Positions 24,281 through 36,129 of a stretch of 64,000 bases of DNA are shown here, piece after piece. Position 1 is the stretch's first letter. The number at the start of each line of letters is the position of its first letter. A model generated the notes under the pieces. It had not been told where the DNA came from. It ran no database searches and was given only the letters and a program-made list of their open reading frames with translations. Both the position numbers and the translations under genes were made by a program. Source of the stretch: Hydnum rufescens UP504 (lineage: Eukaryota > Basidiomycota > Agaricomycetes > Cantharellales > Hydnaceae); assembly GCA_014904985.1 (NCBI GenBank), contig MU128993.1, positions 62,001 through 126,000 of the forward strand, in the 5' to 3' direction.

Positions 24281-25730
24281 ATGCCAACTCGCTCAATCGT
24301 AATCATAGGGTGAGTGAGATGTCTTTGGGGATATTTCCGACGTCTGAGGTCTTATTCAGGGGTGGGATTGTTGGGACTTCTATAGCGTACTACTTAAGCC
24401 GTCATCCAAATGTTGTATTCCATTGACCTCCTCAGTAAAATGACCTGCCTCTCTCAACTTTTTTCGTTTTTTATTATGGAATAGCTTGGTGACACATCTG
24501 TTTATGTTCTCGAAAGCAGTTACATTGCGGCTGGCGCCTCGGGAAAGGCAGGAGGATTTCTAGCGCTTAACTGGCACGGCCCCACTACATCTTCCCTCGC
24601 CGCACTATCATTCAAGCTTCATGAAGAACTGGCGACAGAACATGATGGCGAGAAAAAATGGGGATACAGGAAACTAGTCACGCTCGGAATAGACAGCGAT
24701 CCGAACTCGAATGACGGGGTTGAGACTGTCCCCCATGCAGAATGGATTGCAGATGTCGTAGGGTCCGTCGAACCGCTGGGCGACGAAACGACGACAGCGC
24801 AAGTCCATCCTTTCCTGATGACGAACGCATTGATATCTGCTGCCCAGGATTCAGGTGTCAATGTGACGATTGCAAAGGCTGAAACCATCGTGCGCAACGA
24901 AGAAACAAAGGAGATCACGGGGGTAACAGCCGTAACACGTAGCGGGGAGATTCTCACTATTCCTGCCACGGACGTCGTTTTCGCTGCGGGACCATGGACA
25001 GGGACAATTACAACGCAGATGTTGGGTGAAAAGGCTGCGGGTGGTGCTGCTAACATTATCCCTAGGTTCGTGGTAGCGTGTGTTATTCCCGCTGTCGACA
25101 TTACTGAACTAAACTACTTTCAGCAATCGATCGACATCAATTGTGGTCTCGCCACCAGAGTCACGCGAGCTAACGCCTCACGCTTTGTTTTGCACTCTGG
25201 TCCTGCCCGATGGATCGCACGGACAGCCAGAATTTTATCCGCGGCCCGATCGAACTCTATATGTCTGTAGTGCTGGCATGTCGGACCAAACCCCATTGCC
25301 AGAGTACGCTGAAGATGTAGTGCACAGTGAGGAGGGCGTGCGACGCCTCAAAGAACGCTTGAGAATCGTGGTTCGGAAAGAGTGGATCGGCGATGTGCTG
25401 GAATCCGACAATTTTATAAGGCAGGCGTGTTATAGGCCCGACTCGAGCAAGACTCACCTCCCCGTAATTGGAAAGATCGGTGATGGGTGCGTATCAATGT
25501 GCTGCCGTTGTGTATTCCTCATTCATTCCCTCTTTTTTTTTCAGACTTTGGGTCGCAAGTGGCCACGAGGTCTGGGGCATACTGCTGGGTGAATCTCTTT
25601 CTTTGTATCATCCCTTGACAGAGTTGATCATTTTATTCATGTTGCAGGCCCAGGCACTGGGAAAGTAATGGTGTGTGTATTGATATGTTGTAGTTGCGAT
25701 ATCCTCACGTTTGTGGCCTTCGCACTGTAG
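24281..25730 (+). CDS. FAD-dependent oxidoreductase, DAO family
   Basis: Flavoenzyme of the D-amino-acid/glycine/sarcosine oxidase fold; the substrate is unknown. Six exons in phase: 24281-24309, 24360-24411, 24485-25065, 25124-25486, 25545-25588, 25648-25730, total 1152 nt, 383 residues. The FAD dinucleotide-binding motif is split by two introns and reads SIVIIGGGIVGTSIAYYLSR. Then follow VYVLESSYIAAGASGKAGGF and FAAGPWTGTI. The C-terminal flavin-binding region is ASGHEVWGILLGPGTGKVM, typical of fungal homologues annotated as FAD-dependent amino-acid or sarcosine oxidase-like proteins. After GTGKVM the reading continues into a hydrophobic, unconserved tail (VCVLICC) to the stop at 25728-25730. 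Family members usually have a short helix there, so a missed 3' intron is possible. No signal peptide or clear peroxisomal SKL end is visible in this model. Confidence 0.87.
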
Positions 25731-25955
25731 TCCGAACTCCTTTTGGAGGGAAAGGAGAAATCAGCAAATATCTCGAGTTTACGACCGTAACCCCCTCAGA
25801 ACATATTCTCTCGATCCTGTATCACTTGTACTTGTACCGTTTCCCTTCCAATGTTTTCACACGTGACCGTGAGAACAAATGTTGAATGAAAGTGCTTCCT
25901 GCTTTGTTATCGCGTAGGCAGGCTGCCACGCAGCGCGGGCGTCAGATCTATCAGA

Positions 25956-26612
25956 ATGGCCAAGAATATTCCTTCATCTTGGACGCTGTATGCCCTGATG
26001 CTGGGACGACGTGGATACCGTCGGGGCGGACGGAATCTGTCTGAACGCCCCTCACATCCTGGCCGTACTATGCCGCGATCTCAGCCATCCTCATCATCAT
26101 CATCATCACCATCATCATCATCTTGGGTCGATGAGAAAGTATCCAAACTCAGTTCTCCTGCCCTTACGAGCCCTAGTACTGTTTCTGCTGCCGCCCGAAT
26201 ATCTAGAGATGGAGAAGAGCATATCTCGTTTCACGGGGTCAAGATACCCAAGAAGCCACTCCCCCCCGCCGCAGATGGTATGTATTTCCCTCCCTATATC
26301 TTTCGACCCTATGAACCTACCAATAATCCTTAATTTTCTTGCAAAAATAATTTTAAAGAATGTTGGTATGCCGGTCCCACGTTTTATGTTTTCAACGCGT
26401 CCATAATCACTTACATTACTCCCCGGGGGGTGCCCATGTAGCATGTCCGGCTGCGCCGTATGCATCTACGACCTATACTTGGAATCTAAACAAGCCTATC
26501 GCACCACTCTCGCCTCGGCACTAGCAAAACTCGAACAAATGCACGTGCCGCGGGATACCTGGCCTGAAGAGGTCCGTGCCCTGCGCAGCTCTCCTCCTGC
26601 GGCATCAGTTCC

Positions 26613-26643
<31 letters not shown>

Positions 26644-26916
26644 GCGGGGGGCCCCTCTCTTCACGACGGGCTTCCTGTAGACGAGGAGGATTTGGCGATG
26701 ACGGCGTCAATGGGTGCGTTCTTGGAGCTCGAGAAGCGGCTGGGGCGGTCCTCCCCCTCGGCAGCCCCCTCATCCCCCCCTCGTCCTCGTCATCGTCATC
26801 GTCAGCGGTGTCGACGTCTTCTAATTTTATGCCTTGATGGAGAATTGATTTCTTCGCCCCCCTCCTTCCCCGCCCCGCCCGCGAGATTATATAAGGATGG
26901 CCTCGTCGTACGTTGA
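25956..26916 (+). CDS. Oxidoreductase-like (OXLD1-type) domain protein with 7-nt microexon
   Basis: Small protein with the oxidoreductase-like N-terminal domain (PF09791 type), known mostly as a conserved CCMSGC-type cysteine motif; biochemical role unclear, probably mitochondrial. Exons 25956-26277, 26359-26365 and 26442-26916 sum to 804 nt, 267 residues. The middle exon is only 7 nt. It is needed to restore the hallmark ADECCMSGCAVCIYDLY: direct joining of the flanking exons is out of frame and loses Glu-Cys. The N-terminus is basic with few acids (GRRGYRRGGRN), compatible with a mitochondrial presequence; ATGs at 25956 and 25998 are both possible. A poly-Ser tract comes from (TCA/TCC)n at about 26086-26132, and a Ser-Gly tract from GGGCTC repeats at about 26613-26646. 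It follows the DAO gene on the same strand; any functional link is only suggested. Confidence 0.8.
26086..26132 (+). repeat. CAT/TCA trinucleotide repeat
   Basis: Interrupted CAT trinucleotide run within the first exon of the OXLD1-like gene. In frame it encodes poly-Ser between the presequence-like part and the domain, so it is probably a flexible, length-variable linker. Confidence 0.8.
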
Positions 26917-27663
26917 CTTTTATTTGGTGTGAATTGGTGTGTGTGACGATTTTCTCTCGCCAGGCGGCGCATCATGCTAGGTCCGTGAATGGGTTTTTAG
27001 ATCCCTTATAATAATAATAATACGATGATCGAAAATGGGTAACCTAGCATCGGCCCTCCCACACATCGCCCTGTTGTCTGCGGCCCCGATGTGGAACCAG
27101 CGGTTCCATGGAAATATCGGAGGGGGGAGGCATTAGAATGCAGTACATTTACAGTACATACATCCCTAATAGATATACGACCATCAGAGTCCATCAGATT
27201 CCAGCATGTCCCCAGGATGGGATCCCTGCTAAACAGGATCTTTGTAACTGAGCCGAAGAAAGATGGAAAGAATGGAGGGGGAAAAAATGGCAAGTTAAAA
27301 AAAGTAAGTATGTGTACTCCTTGGATGAAAGCATAGTACCAACAACAGTGAGAAGTAAGGAACTGCAGACAAAGGGGTTATCCACCGCTTGAAAGTGATA
27401 AATACGAAGGGGGTGGAGTGGTATAGGAAGTGGCGGATAAGCTAAAGTGAGCAGAGGTCAAATGAGTGGACAGAACTATATCGTTACCAGAAGAGGCCGA
27501 GTCCATATGGTTGATCTAGATAACTAAGGGGGCTGATGAGGCCGTAGTAAAGCAAGTAAACGGGTGTGATCGGATAGAAGTAATCGTTGACAAGTATCAG
27601 GGGCTGGGAGGACGGAGTGTTAGCGAAGCATCCAAGGTCCGCAGTGCAAAGGGGGAAGGGAAC
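26917..27663. other. Intergenic region between convergent genes
   Basis: About 750 bp holding the 3' flanks of the OXLD1-like gene and the SH3 gene. There is an ATA/ATAAT simple repeat near 27008-27020. No supported gene. Confidence 0.4.
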
Positions 27664-29340
27664 TCACTCCGAAACAGATGCGGTAGGCCCCTGCACGTGC
27701 ATCAAGCAATTAACAGGGACAAAACCTCGCTTACCGATCCCAGTCTCCGAGTCGAAGCGCTTCACAAGCGCCCATCCGCCGCTACTGCGGTTCCCTGCCG
27801 CTGATTCCCCGCGTGTCGACTAATCACACGAACGACGTCACCAGCGGAAACAGAGAGATCCTCTGGTGATGAAGAGTCCCACGACCGAGCCACGCGGGTC
27901 ATATTTGAAGATATAGACGCGCGGCGACTTTCCCCTACATCAGGCTCGGTGCGAGAGGATACTGCGCGAATAGACTCTGAAAATGCAAGCACAACATTGG
28001 GACTATCGGCGAATGGATCCTCCGGACTTGCAGGCATGCCAAGATGAGTCGAAGATGGATCGTCGAAGAAACCATCATACGGGAGGTCGAAAGAACTATT
28101 CTCTGGGATAGAAAGAGTTTGTATAGATGTTTGTCGTGTCAGGGTTTTGGTGGTGGGAGGAGACGGAAAGGATACAAGATCCACGAAATGACCAGATAGT
28201 GGAGAGACCAGATATCGTGTAGTGGAGGTATCTGATGGACCCTGACTGAATCCGCTAGGAGGTGGGTCCGTAAAAGGATCAGGGGAAGCGAGATTCGCAC
28301 TCGATGCAGCCTGATTACGTATCGATGGGAATAGAGAGGTAGGACTAAGTGTAAGGTTCATTGCTCGCTTCGGACGCATTGGAAGCGCCGCCACGGCGGC
28401 GGAAGGCTGAATAGGCTCGGGAACTTGGATGATAGTGAAATACCTGTCAAGGGAAAGGCCAGAAGATCTGGGGGAATTGACATTAGGAGTTATTGAAGCT
28501 GGGGAGTATAGAGATGGTGAGGAGAAACTCGACAAGTCCCGCCTCGTATCCGGATCTGGAGTGCCAAAACTATCATCACTGAGAGGTCGGTTGCGATTGC
28601 TAATACCATTCCATCGTGATCGTTTCCCGACTTGGAGGCCCCCTTCGATCCCTTTCTCATTTTGGGCCCACTTGGAACCGGATGACCATCCTTGAAGGCG
28701 TTCCTCGCGCCTCTTGGCGTACCATTTTCGGACCAAAACTAAGCCCAAAAGGCAAATGAGAAGGAGACCTCCAACAATACCGCCAATAGCTGCTGCCGAC
28801 AGACCCCTGTTTTTTCCAAGAGCAACCCCACCGGGAGGGCTACCGGTCTGCAAACTACTCCCGGAGTGGGTAGTTCCGGATGAGCCAAACGAAGGAGTCG
28901 CCCCATTAGGATATACCTGCGTGACAAAGGGTCCGCTCGCGGTCGTGTCCGTAATACGGGCACCATAGAAGGGATTCCGAGGGGGGTCACTGGAATCAGA
29001 GGCACTAGAGATTAACGAAGAAATAGGAAAGATCGAGGTGCCGGAAGTTATGGTCACGATAGTTATTGAGGAACCATCTGAATGGGAAGCTGGTGCTCCT
29101 GTGGATTGTGAGAGTGGTAGGGTTGATTGACCCGGAGGACCGGAGGACCCCACATGCTGATTGGGAGAGCCAATCGGCCCGCTGCTTGGAATTGGGCCGC
29201 CAGGCAAAGGTGTCCCACCAGGGGGAGACGTCTGGCTGGTGCCACCGCCCCCATTTCCACCGTGTCCGTGGCCGCCACCCCCATGGCCACCGTTCCCATT
29301 GCCACCACCCCCTTTCCCGCCACCGCCACCACCACCACCA

Positions 29341-29378
<38 letters not shown>

Positions 29379-29952
29379 GCCACCCCCGCCGCTTGGGGGA
29401 TTTTGGACAGGCGTCGGATTGATAGTAGGTATTGGATCTTTTTATGGGCATAAGTGAGTATGAGGGCCCTGCTGGGCTTTCCCTGAATGTCGGAGCGAAT
29501 AATTAATAAATACATACTAGGAGGGGGGTTGGGACTGGGCGACGGTGAAAGCAGGCCCCAACGACATTTGGAACCACAGCACTGACAAGGTGCTTTGTCG
29601 AGCCGAGAGCTTTTCCTGCACCAACTTTGACGCCCCCAACGAGAGAGCCATGAGGACCACCAAGATCAAGGACATTTGGGTGAAGGGTCTGCGGTCGACC
29701 ATGGTCTGGAGTTGGACTGGGAGCCAGGGGTGAGGAAGGTGGAATCGAGGAAGACGGGTTAGTAGGTGGAGGAGGCTGAGGCTGAACAGCACTTTGAAGA
29801 ACACCAGCTACGTTGCTTGTAGTATCGCCGAGGCCGTGGATAGCACCATCCAAAATGTGACCGCCAGTTTTTGCAATTGGTTTACCGATGTCGCCTAGCA
29901 AGCCACGTTTAATTTTAATGAGAGAATGTTTGGGAGCATGTTTGGGCGCCAT
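27664..29952 (-). CDS. Single-pass membrane protein with poly-Gly ectodomain and C-terminal SH3 domain
   Basis: Likely plasma-membrane adaptor, comparable in layout to fungal Fus1/Sho1-like SH3 membrane proteins. Exon 1 (29952 to about 29531) starts MAPKHAPKHSLIKIKRG and is Pro/Ser-rich. The second part begins DPIPTINPTPVQNPPSGG, passes into a long poly-Gly/GNGGHG tract, then a Ser/Thr-rich ectodomain. One transmembrane helix follows (AAAIGGIVGGLLLICLLGLV) with a basic stop-transfer (RKWYAKRREER). A long Ser/Pro-rich cytoplasmic part leads to the SH3 domain (EDLSVSAGDVVRVI, GGWALVKRFDSETG, KRGFVPVNCL), stop at 27664-27666. Two joins need one extra base each: at the C/G run 29523-29528, and at 27807-27810 just before GGWALVKR. 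Without the second, the ORF stops early at 27762 and loses the SH3 core. If the 5' join is wrong, exon 1 may be a separate gene. Confidence 0.68.
29262..29395 (-). repeat. GGN trinucleotide repeat coding poly-glycine
   Basis: About 130 bp of nearly pure GGN codons (read on the minus strand) giving a glycine run with a few Lys, Asn and His, inside the ectodomain of the SH3 membrane protein. The plus-strand reading as poly-proline is a shadow. Confidence 0.8.
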
Positions 29953-32399
29953 GCATGGGCGTTAGAAAGGAGAGTGAGCGACCTCCCAGGATCGTCAAGA
30001 CACAATGTGGGAGAAGAGATAAGAGAGAAGAAGATTACGAAAAAGGAACAAGACATCGTAGACTGACAACCGGACGCAACCGATACACCCCCCCTTGATA
30101 CGTGATGCCCTGGGGCCTGGGCCAAAAAGGCGGGGGAGAGTCTAGATTGAATGGGCTAAGCACTTCTGAGGCACGTACCGGAGTCTTAGGGAATTCTTAG
30201 GGTCATCACGATTAGGAACATCACGCCCAGGCAACATTGCTCTTCGCTCCATCGCGGAGGGGGTCGCAGGTACGCAAAGTTTTACTTCCGCAATTATTCC
30301 CCGGCTAATAGCCATTATAAACGTCGGCACCCGGCGTCGGTAACAGATGCAAGGGCTGCTACAGTAATATGAAGCACGCGCGTCTGTGGCCTTAGCCATC
30401 GCTTCCTTCAGCGTCGATAATTATTCGACAATGAGGGCCCATTGAGGGGCATCCACACCCGAGGATCAAGGGACTGCTCCGGAGTGCCAGTATAATTAGA
30501 GGAATTCGCCCGGGCGGCGCAAGCGTACCATTGAACTAAGTAATTTTCTTATTTTGCAATTTGAGCGAGGTGTTGAGCACATTCGGTAACTACCGAGACG
30601 CACTCACACCGCTTCTTCCTGACTAAGAATAGTAATATCGCAACTCAGCGAATTTTTCATTTCCGGCAGTCTTCTTGGTTACTCATTATTTGCTGCGAAG
30701 ACTTCACGCAATTCCCCCCACCCCCCCCCCCAAAAGAAAAGAAAATTATTGACCATACCCAACTTATACTCCTCCTGTACCATGACCCCCGACCCTGTGC
30801 TGTCCTAAGAGTCCCTGGGTACACAGCAATGTTAGAAGCAGGGGTGGAGAGGTTTGCGTGGATTGCTTAAGCACTTACTTGAAATAGTTCAAAGTCCCAG
30901 TGCTTTCACAGCTTAGCTGAGGGTCAAACCTGCAAGACCTTTGTTCCATAACATCCTAAGCAGCAGGGGTTTCACCTGGAGCTCGAATATTTTGGCAATA
31001 TTTCCCCAAATTTTGACGGTTCGGCTGCAGAAATATTTCTATCAACACTTCCTTGCTATGGCCCTGAACAATTGTATGAATATGGATGCTTTCGAGTTCC
31101 GGTACAAGCGCAGTGGGTCGGGGCATTCCCAGAGATATCCGAAGGAACCCGTAACTCAAAAGGCCTGGCCATCGCCTTTTGACCATGGATGTACACTCTA
31201 CCAACGATCTACACAACTACACAATCCGAAGGCCCCAATAATTTTTATGGGTCGTGGCATTCTCTTTTTGGCCCATTAACCTCGAACGATGTTCTCCGTT
31301 TCTTAGCCTCTATCTATCCTCCACTCTTCTTCTCCGATCGTGCCTTCAAGTCAGACCGCTAACGCATGCGCCAAAATTTCCGGCGTGCCCTATGGTCACC
31401 CAATAGACATTCTCACTTCTTTGAGGCTTTCCCGTACGAGACCTGAAATCCAGCATCTTATCAGTTGTTTCTGCCTCTCCAGACTTTCACAGCTTTGAGG
31501 CTCGGGTTTTGGATGTTTCCCCCCCCCCATTACAGGGGTCCACGCACGCTGAACCTTCACAAGGAAATTGCGGAAATGCAGGCCAGTGTCTACCTGGTCG
31601 ATAGAACTCTTCCCTTTAGAACCCTGGGATGATTATCCTGCAGTTGACACCGATTATCATTTTGACCAGGTATGGTACTGATGGACGAGTGTTGGTCCTC
31701 CGTTTTTTTTTTCCCCATTGACGCTCCCACAGGCAGACAGACAGGCGCACAAACACGTTGTAACGCACATCTTATTTGCAAATATTTCACCGCCATCCTC
31801 ACATAAGTTCCCTTACACACAGGAAACGTACTTGGTGGGCGTATTATTATGCGATTCTGTGAGCTTAATCGCTTAAGGTATCCCTTTTCTCTTTTTTTTT
31901 TCCCCCCACTCTCACGTCCGAACCGGAAATTTATGTTAGTCCGAGCCCGTTATCTGCGCTTAGTACTTAACCTTTCAGAGTAATAGATTCCTTTGGATAT
32001 TCCAGGCTGACATGTTCGATTGGAACTTGCCATAATTATAAGAACCAATCAATGTGAACGTTAACATTTGAGGACTACAGTATTCTAAGGTTCTTTCCAG
32101 GTTTGTTTTTGTATTTGTTTCTCACCCCGAAGATCACCTCTAGCATTCTTCCCTTCTTTTTCCATGATGACTGCCTCCAATTTACAAAATTGCACTTCGA
32201 CGTTCGTTCTGCAATTACAAGCGTGGATTCGTAGCACAGGACAGGGAGGGGTTATACACGAGTGGACAAGTCGGAGAAAGACATGGGGCTATACACGGCA
32301 GAGCCATACGATGAACGGATAGATGGCCAACCAGCGACAACATTATAGGTTATGGAGATGGGAGAGGCCGCAACGATGGTAAGCTAGGCCGAACCGTTC
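29953..32399. other. Gene-poor 2.4-kb region
   Basis: Lies between the SH3 gene start and the 3' end of the small Cys/His-rich gene. It contains a poly-C tract near 30716-30732 and further pyrimidine runs near 31521-31528, 31704-31715 and 31892-31907. ORFs at 30941-31279 and 31590-31820 have no domain, conserved motif or splice partners. It is either regulatory and UTR sequence or an old degraded locus; I cannot distinguish these. Confidence 0.35.
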
Positions 32400-33083
32400 C
32401 TAGTACAGGTTCGTCGTCGTCTTCTTGTTCTTTCCCGCCTTCTTAGCCTCCTTCTGCAGTTTGGTTATCTGCTTCTTCCATCTGTGAATCACGTGAGGGT
32501 CAGGAGTAGCTGGGAGAGGAGAGAGACGAGAGTGACGCACCCGAAGCATTGGTTGCAAGCTGAATAGATAGCGACGACGAGTGAGAAAATCAACGCAAGA
32601 ATGAGGTTAGAGGAAGGTGAAACGATGACTGACTCGCGTTGGCATGCTTCTTGCAGCTAACACGGAGCAGGAGGGTCACGATAAGAGAGGAGCGCCTAAA
32701 GTTACGGAATGAAGGGGCTCAAGACCACGTACTGATATACCCCGTCCTTGCTATGGAGGTCGGTAGGAATGTTCAACGGTTCCCTATCTGAACTGTCGAA
32801 CTAGGCCAAGGAGGACAACAAGGTTGAAGAAAAATGAAATAGATATGAGACCCGAAGATTACAAGGGAACGAGGGATGACGACGATAAACGATCGGAACA
32901 CGCACCCCGAAGAACGCATCGTTCTCTTCCCGCGTATCGACAGAGCAATCGGCGCACTATAGGTCGGCCACCGCATATGCATGTGAGACGTCGGGCCTGG
33001 AGCAAGGCGACACGCACCACTTCCTTCACATGATCAGCACAGAACACTGCATCATTAATCTCAACAGTCCTGGACTCCGACAT
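32400..33083 (-). CDS. Small Cys/His-rich, probably zinc-binding protein, six exons
   Basis: Function unknown; I associate this type with Agaricomycetes. Six exons (33083-33018, 32956-32906, 32800-32733, 32656-32634, 32559-32541, 32481-32400) total 309 nt, 102 residues. Exons 4 and 5 are only 23 and 19 nt. The protein carries two similar blocks: CADHVKEVCADCSVDTREEN in the N-terminal half and CKKHANATCNQCFGWKKQ in the C-terminal half. Each has C-x2-H-x4-C-x2-C spacing, suggesting two metal sites. The tail is very basic (KKAGKNKKTTT), so nucleic-acid or ribosome association is possible. Every intron has a GT donor, an AG acceptor and correct phase, which is strong support for a real gene although the longest continuous ORF piece is short. 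Confidence 0.82.
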
Positions 33084-33691
33084 GAAGAAAAGCAGAGAGA
33101 TAGAGAAGAGGGAAAGAACTGCGGATTCGCTGGGAAACTGGTCACGACGCGGTATCCACCTGTGAAGTGACAGAGGTGAAATCAGAGGTGATAAGCGATC
33201 TTCTTTCCCTTTTAACGGAAATCGAATGCGGTCACTGGACAGGACCAGCTGACCCCCCTTCTGTAATCAGCCACTTTTGGAATCTACAATTCAGCAAGGG
33301 TGCACCATTACATAATCAGGTCGTGTGAGCGGAACTACGGACCGTCTCAATCCACAATTCAACCCAGTACAGAGAATCAGAACTTGAACCGTCACTGCCG
33401 TCACTGCATGCCCGTCTTCAGACGCGACATCGCAAGCGGTGCTCGTACGACAGTACTCGACGGTCCCCATGCCATGTCACCAGGGCGAAACTGCCCTGGA
33501 ACAGCTGGGTCTATGTTCCTCCTCAGTCGCGAAATGGGGTCTGGATCCTTTCTAGGGACGCACGCGCAAGTCAGACCTATGAAGCAAATCGGAAGCCCTC
33601 ACACTAACCTCCGCCGGGCCTCCCCAACTATACGGGGCTCTTCATCCTATGCAGCTCTTTATATCCAGACACGAATTTCCACGCACGCCAA
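33084..33691. other. Intergenic region
   Basis: About 600 bp upstream of the small Cys/His-rich gene and downstream of TRM44, both on the minus strand. The plus-strand ORF at 33300-33818 runs into the antisense of TRM44's last exon and shows no domain, so it is not called. Confidence 0.4.
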
Positions 33692-35990
33692 TCAACGTAC
33701 CTCAAGTCCAGCTTTCCCTTCAGGCTTACGAGCCCTGAATACTCCCCGTATCCGGACTTCTTCCACCATGGCACGGGCCCGAGCGAGAACGGCCTCATTA
33801 CCATCAATATTATCATAAATACGTTTCCGGCCTTGATGCAGGGTGAGAGATATTGGAATAACGACCTAAAACATTCACCCACCAATGATAGCACGGTTCC
33901 TCGTGCTGGGAATCCGTAATGCCTCGCTCTCCACGACAAAGCCACATTTCCGGGAGAGCCCAGCGAGCCACAAGACATACGCTGGGATAAAATATTTGGT
34001 TTTCGAAAAAGGGAAAAAAAAACTCAACGACTAGAAACAAAAAACAAAAGTCGACTTACAAGCGTACAGCCCAAGTCGCCCGTCTTTCTCGTCGTACTTC
34101 AGCTTGCGCTCTAAATCTTCCTCTTCTGGACTCAAGCCACCTTCCTCGTCCGACTTGTTCATCTGTTTCTTCATCTGGAATCTCGCATCGAACTCCCATG
34201 CACAGCACGGGATACTGAGATACTCGGCACGAGTGAGAGCAGCGAGCACGGGGACCCATGGCTGCATCTCGTCCGCGTGATTTCCAATGATGAAGCGCCC
34301 CCTCGCGGACATGGGAAACATCTTCTGCAAAATAGGATCCTCCAACACATCACCACCGTGGTCATCGTCACGCGAAGAAGCCACTGGCCCTGGGTCGCGA
34401 AATAGTGGAGCACTCGCTGGGGCTATTGGATCGAAGGCGTGGACATGAAGATGGTCTCGCGTACTGGGGGGTAATGAGGCCACGATTTCCGTGCCCGAAC
34501 GTCCACTCCGAGACCAGTATACCCACACTCGCGTAGGATATGCACAAGAAGACCATTTCCACACCTGGAAAAAAAGAAGTAGGCGACCGGGAATGGGCGT
34601 CAGTACTTGTTATCATTGCATCCAAGGGAAGGGGGAAAAATGGAGGGTAAAGCAAGGCACGCGAGAGAATATGCACCCTAAATCTAGAAATCCGTTCTGT
34701 GGCCGGCCCCACGCATGCCACGGTTGTTTTGAATCTGGATCGATGGGTGTAGTAGGTGCTGGATACATATCCTTCCACAATAAAATCAGAAATGTCGCGA
34801 TTGAAATATCCTTTGGAATTCATCCAAGAACTTGTGAGATACACCAGAAGAACAGGGGAGACACAGTGTACGGAATAAGTACCTCAAAAACATGTTTAGA
34901 CGCATCTGTAGCCTCGTGCCATACGTCTGCAATGTCCTTGAATCGCTCCCTCATGATGAGGTACAAGTCTTGGAACGCTTCTCTCGGTACCAAAGTCTAG
35001 AAAAAAAAAATTCGCAAAAAAAGCGAACGTGCGTTCAAACAGAGCAATTCAGCAAAGGAAATCGTCACTCGCGCACGCACATCATGGACGACTCGTTTCT
35101 TATACCCCGTCATCATCCCCTTCCCATATTTCCACACTGTCTCGAGTAGGCTGAGACAAGTTCGATACAGACGGGATGCAGGATCCGTAACGACGGCGCT
35201 AGGCGCCGTAGCACCACTAGCCGAACTGTCCTCTGGATGAAGCGGAACGATCTCGACGCGTATCACGGGCAAATTCGCTCCCCCCACATCCTGGATGTAG
35301 CGAAAGGCAAGGTGGCGCACCGGGGGGTGGTACCATGGAAGGTCCTGGGCACCATCGTCCAAGCGAGGCGTAAGAACCACAAGCGAGGCCCGGGACACGT
35401 CCTCGTCCACACCATCACATTCATCATGCGCTGGCACGGACCCAGCCCCTGTGTAATACGTGCAGTCCTGGTCAAGGGCGCGATCGCGCTGAGGGAGACG
35501 AGGGAGAATCCGTCGCGTTATGTTGCGAATGGCTGTATATCCAGGGATATCTCGGACACTGGGCGGCACATTTATGGGGGCACCATCTGACAATATCTCT
35601 GCTCGAAGGATCAGAGACGAATTTCGCTCAGGATGCATGAGGATCTCAGTCAAGGCAGCCTCGAACTTTTTGAGCGCAGAGTAGACATGTTTGAGAGAGC
35701 GAGCTCTGAGCGCCAGGAAGGCAGAGAACGAGCAATAAGCTCACCAAATCGATTGAAAATGTTACATTGGCCTCGACGACGGGAAGCCAGGACACGTCTG
35801 AACTTATATCAGTTGGAAGACGCGCACTGCTCTTGCTCGGAAGGCACTGGGTAGCGACAAATTTTTGTACTTTATCACTCTCAGCATCCAACAGAAGAGT
35901 TGACATGGAAAGACTATCACGTGGTGGAAAACTCGACAGGGGCGCAGAATTTCTTGCATATTTCAGGGAAAAAATAGGACATGAGAGCAT
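33692..35990 (-). CDS. TRM44: tRNA (uracil-2'-O)-methyltransferase Trm44
   Basis: SAM-dependent enzyme making Um at position 44 in some tRNAs. Exons: 35990-35745, 35665-35081, 34996-34883, 34810-34677, 34564-34060, 33981-33883, 33831-33692. Trm44 hallmarks run in order: [71 protein letters not shown]. The SAM-binding motif is [20 protein letters not shown] with [10 protein letters not shown], then [38 protein letters not shown], and [18 protein letters not shown]. The exons sum to 1823 nt, one short. The break lies at the G6 run 34466-34471, between RARKSW..YPP and HLHVHAFDP; one added base gives 607 residues. The last codons overlap a GTACGT donor-like site, so a short extra 3' exon cannot be excluded. 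The start is 139 bp from the ACLY stop. Confidence 0.92.
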
Positions 35991-36129
35991 GGGATAATGC
36001 AGTGGAGACGAATGAGAAGGAAATGATTATATCGCGAATCGGGAGTTCAAAAAGAGAAGTGCGGTATATATACTCTAAGAATGACAACAGCAGCAGCAAC
36101 GGCGGGGCAGCAGCAGACGGGACATCAAG

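Noticed and set aside
29161..29457. Plus-strand poly-proline / poly-histidine / poly-arginine ORFs
   Set aside because: They are the antisense of the GGN repeat of the SH3 membrane protein, which has a supported minus-strand frame.
30505..30545. Reverse-strand TTAGTTCAATGGTA, like a tRNA D-arm
   Set aside because: The matching anticodon and T arms are absent, so no tRNA could be drawn.
31500..31915. Poly-C and poly-T tracts as possible retroelement ends
   Set aside because: No reverse transcriptase, terminal repeats or target-site duplication nearby.
33300..33818. Plus-strand ORF of 172 codons
   Set aside because: Its 3' half is antisense to the last TRM44 exon and the rest has no domain or splice context.
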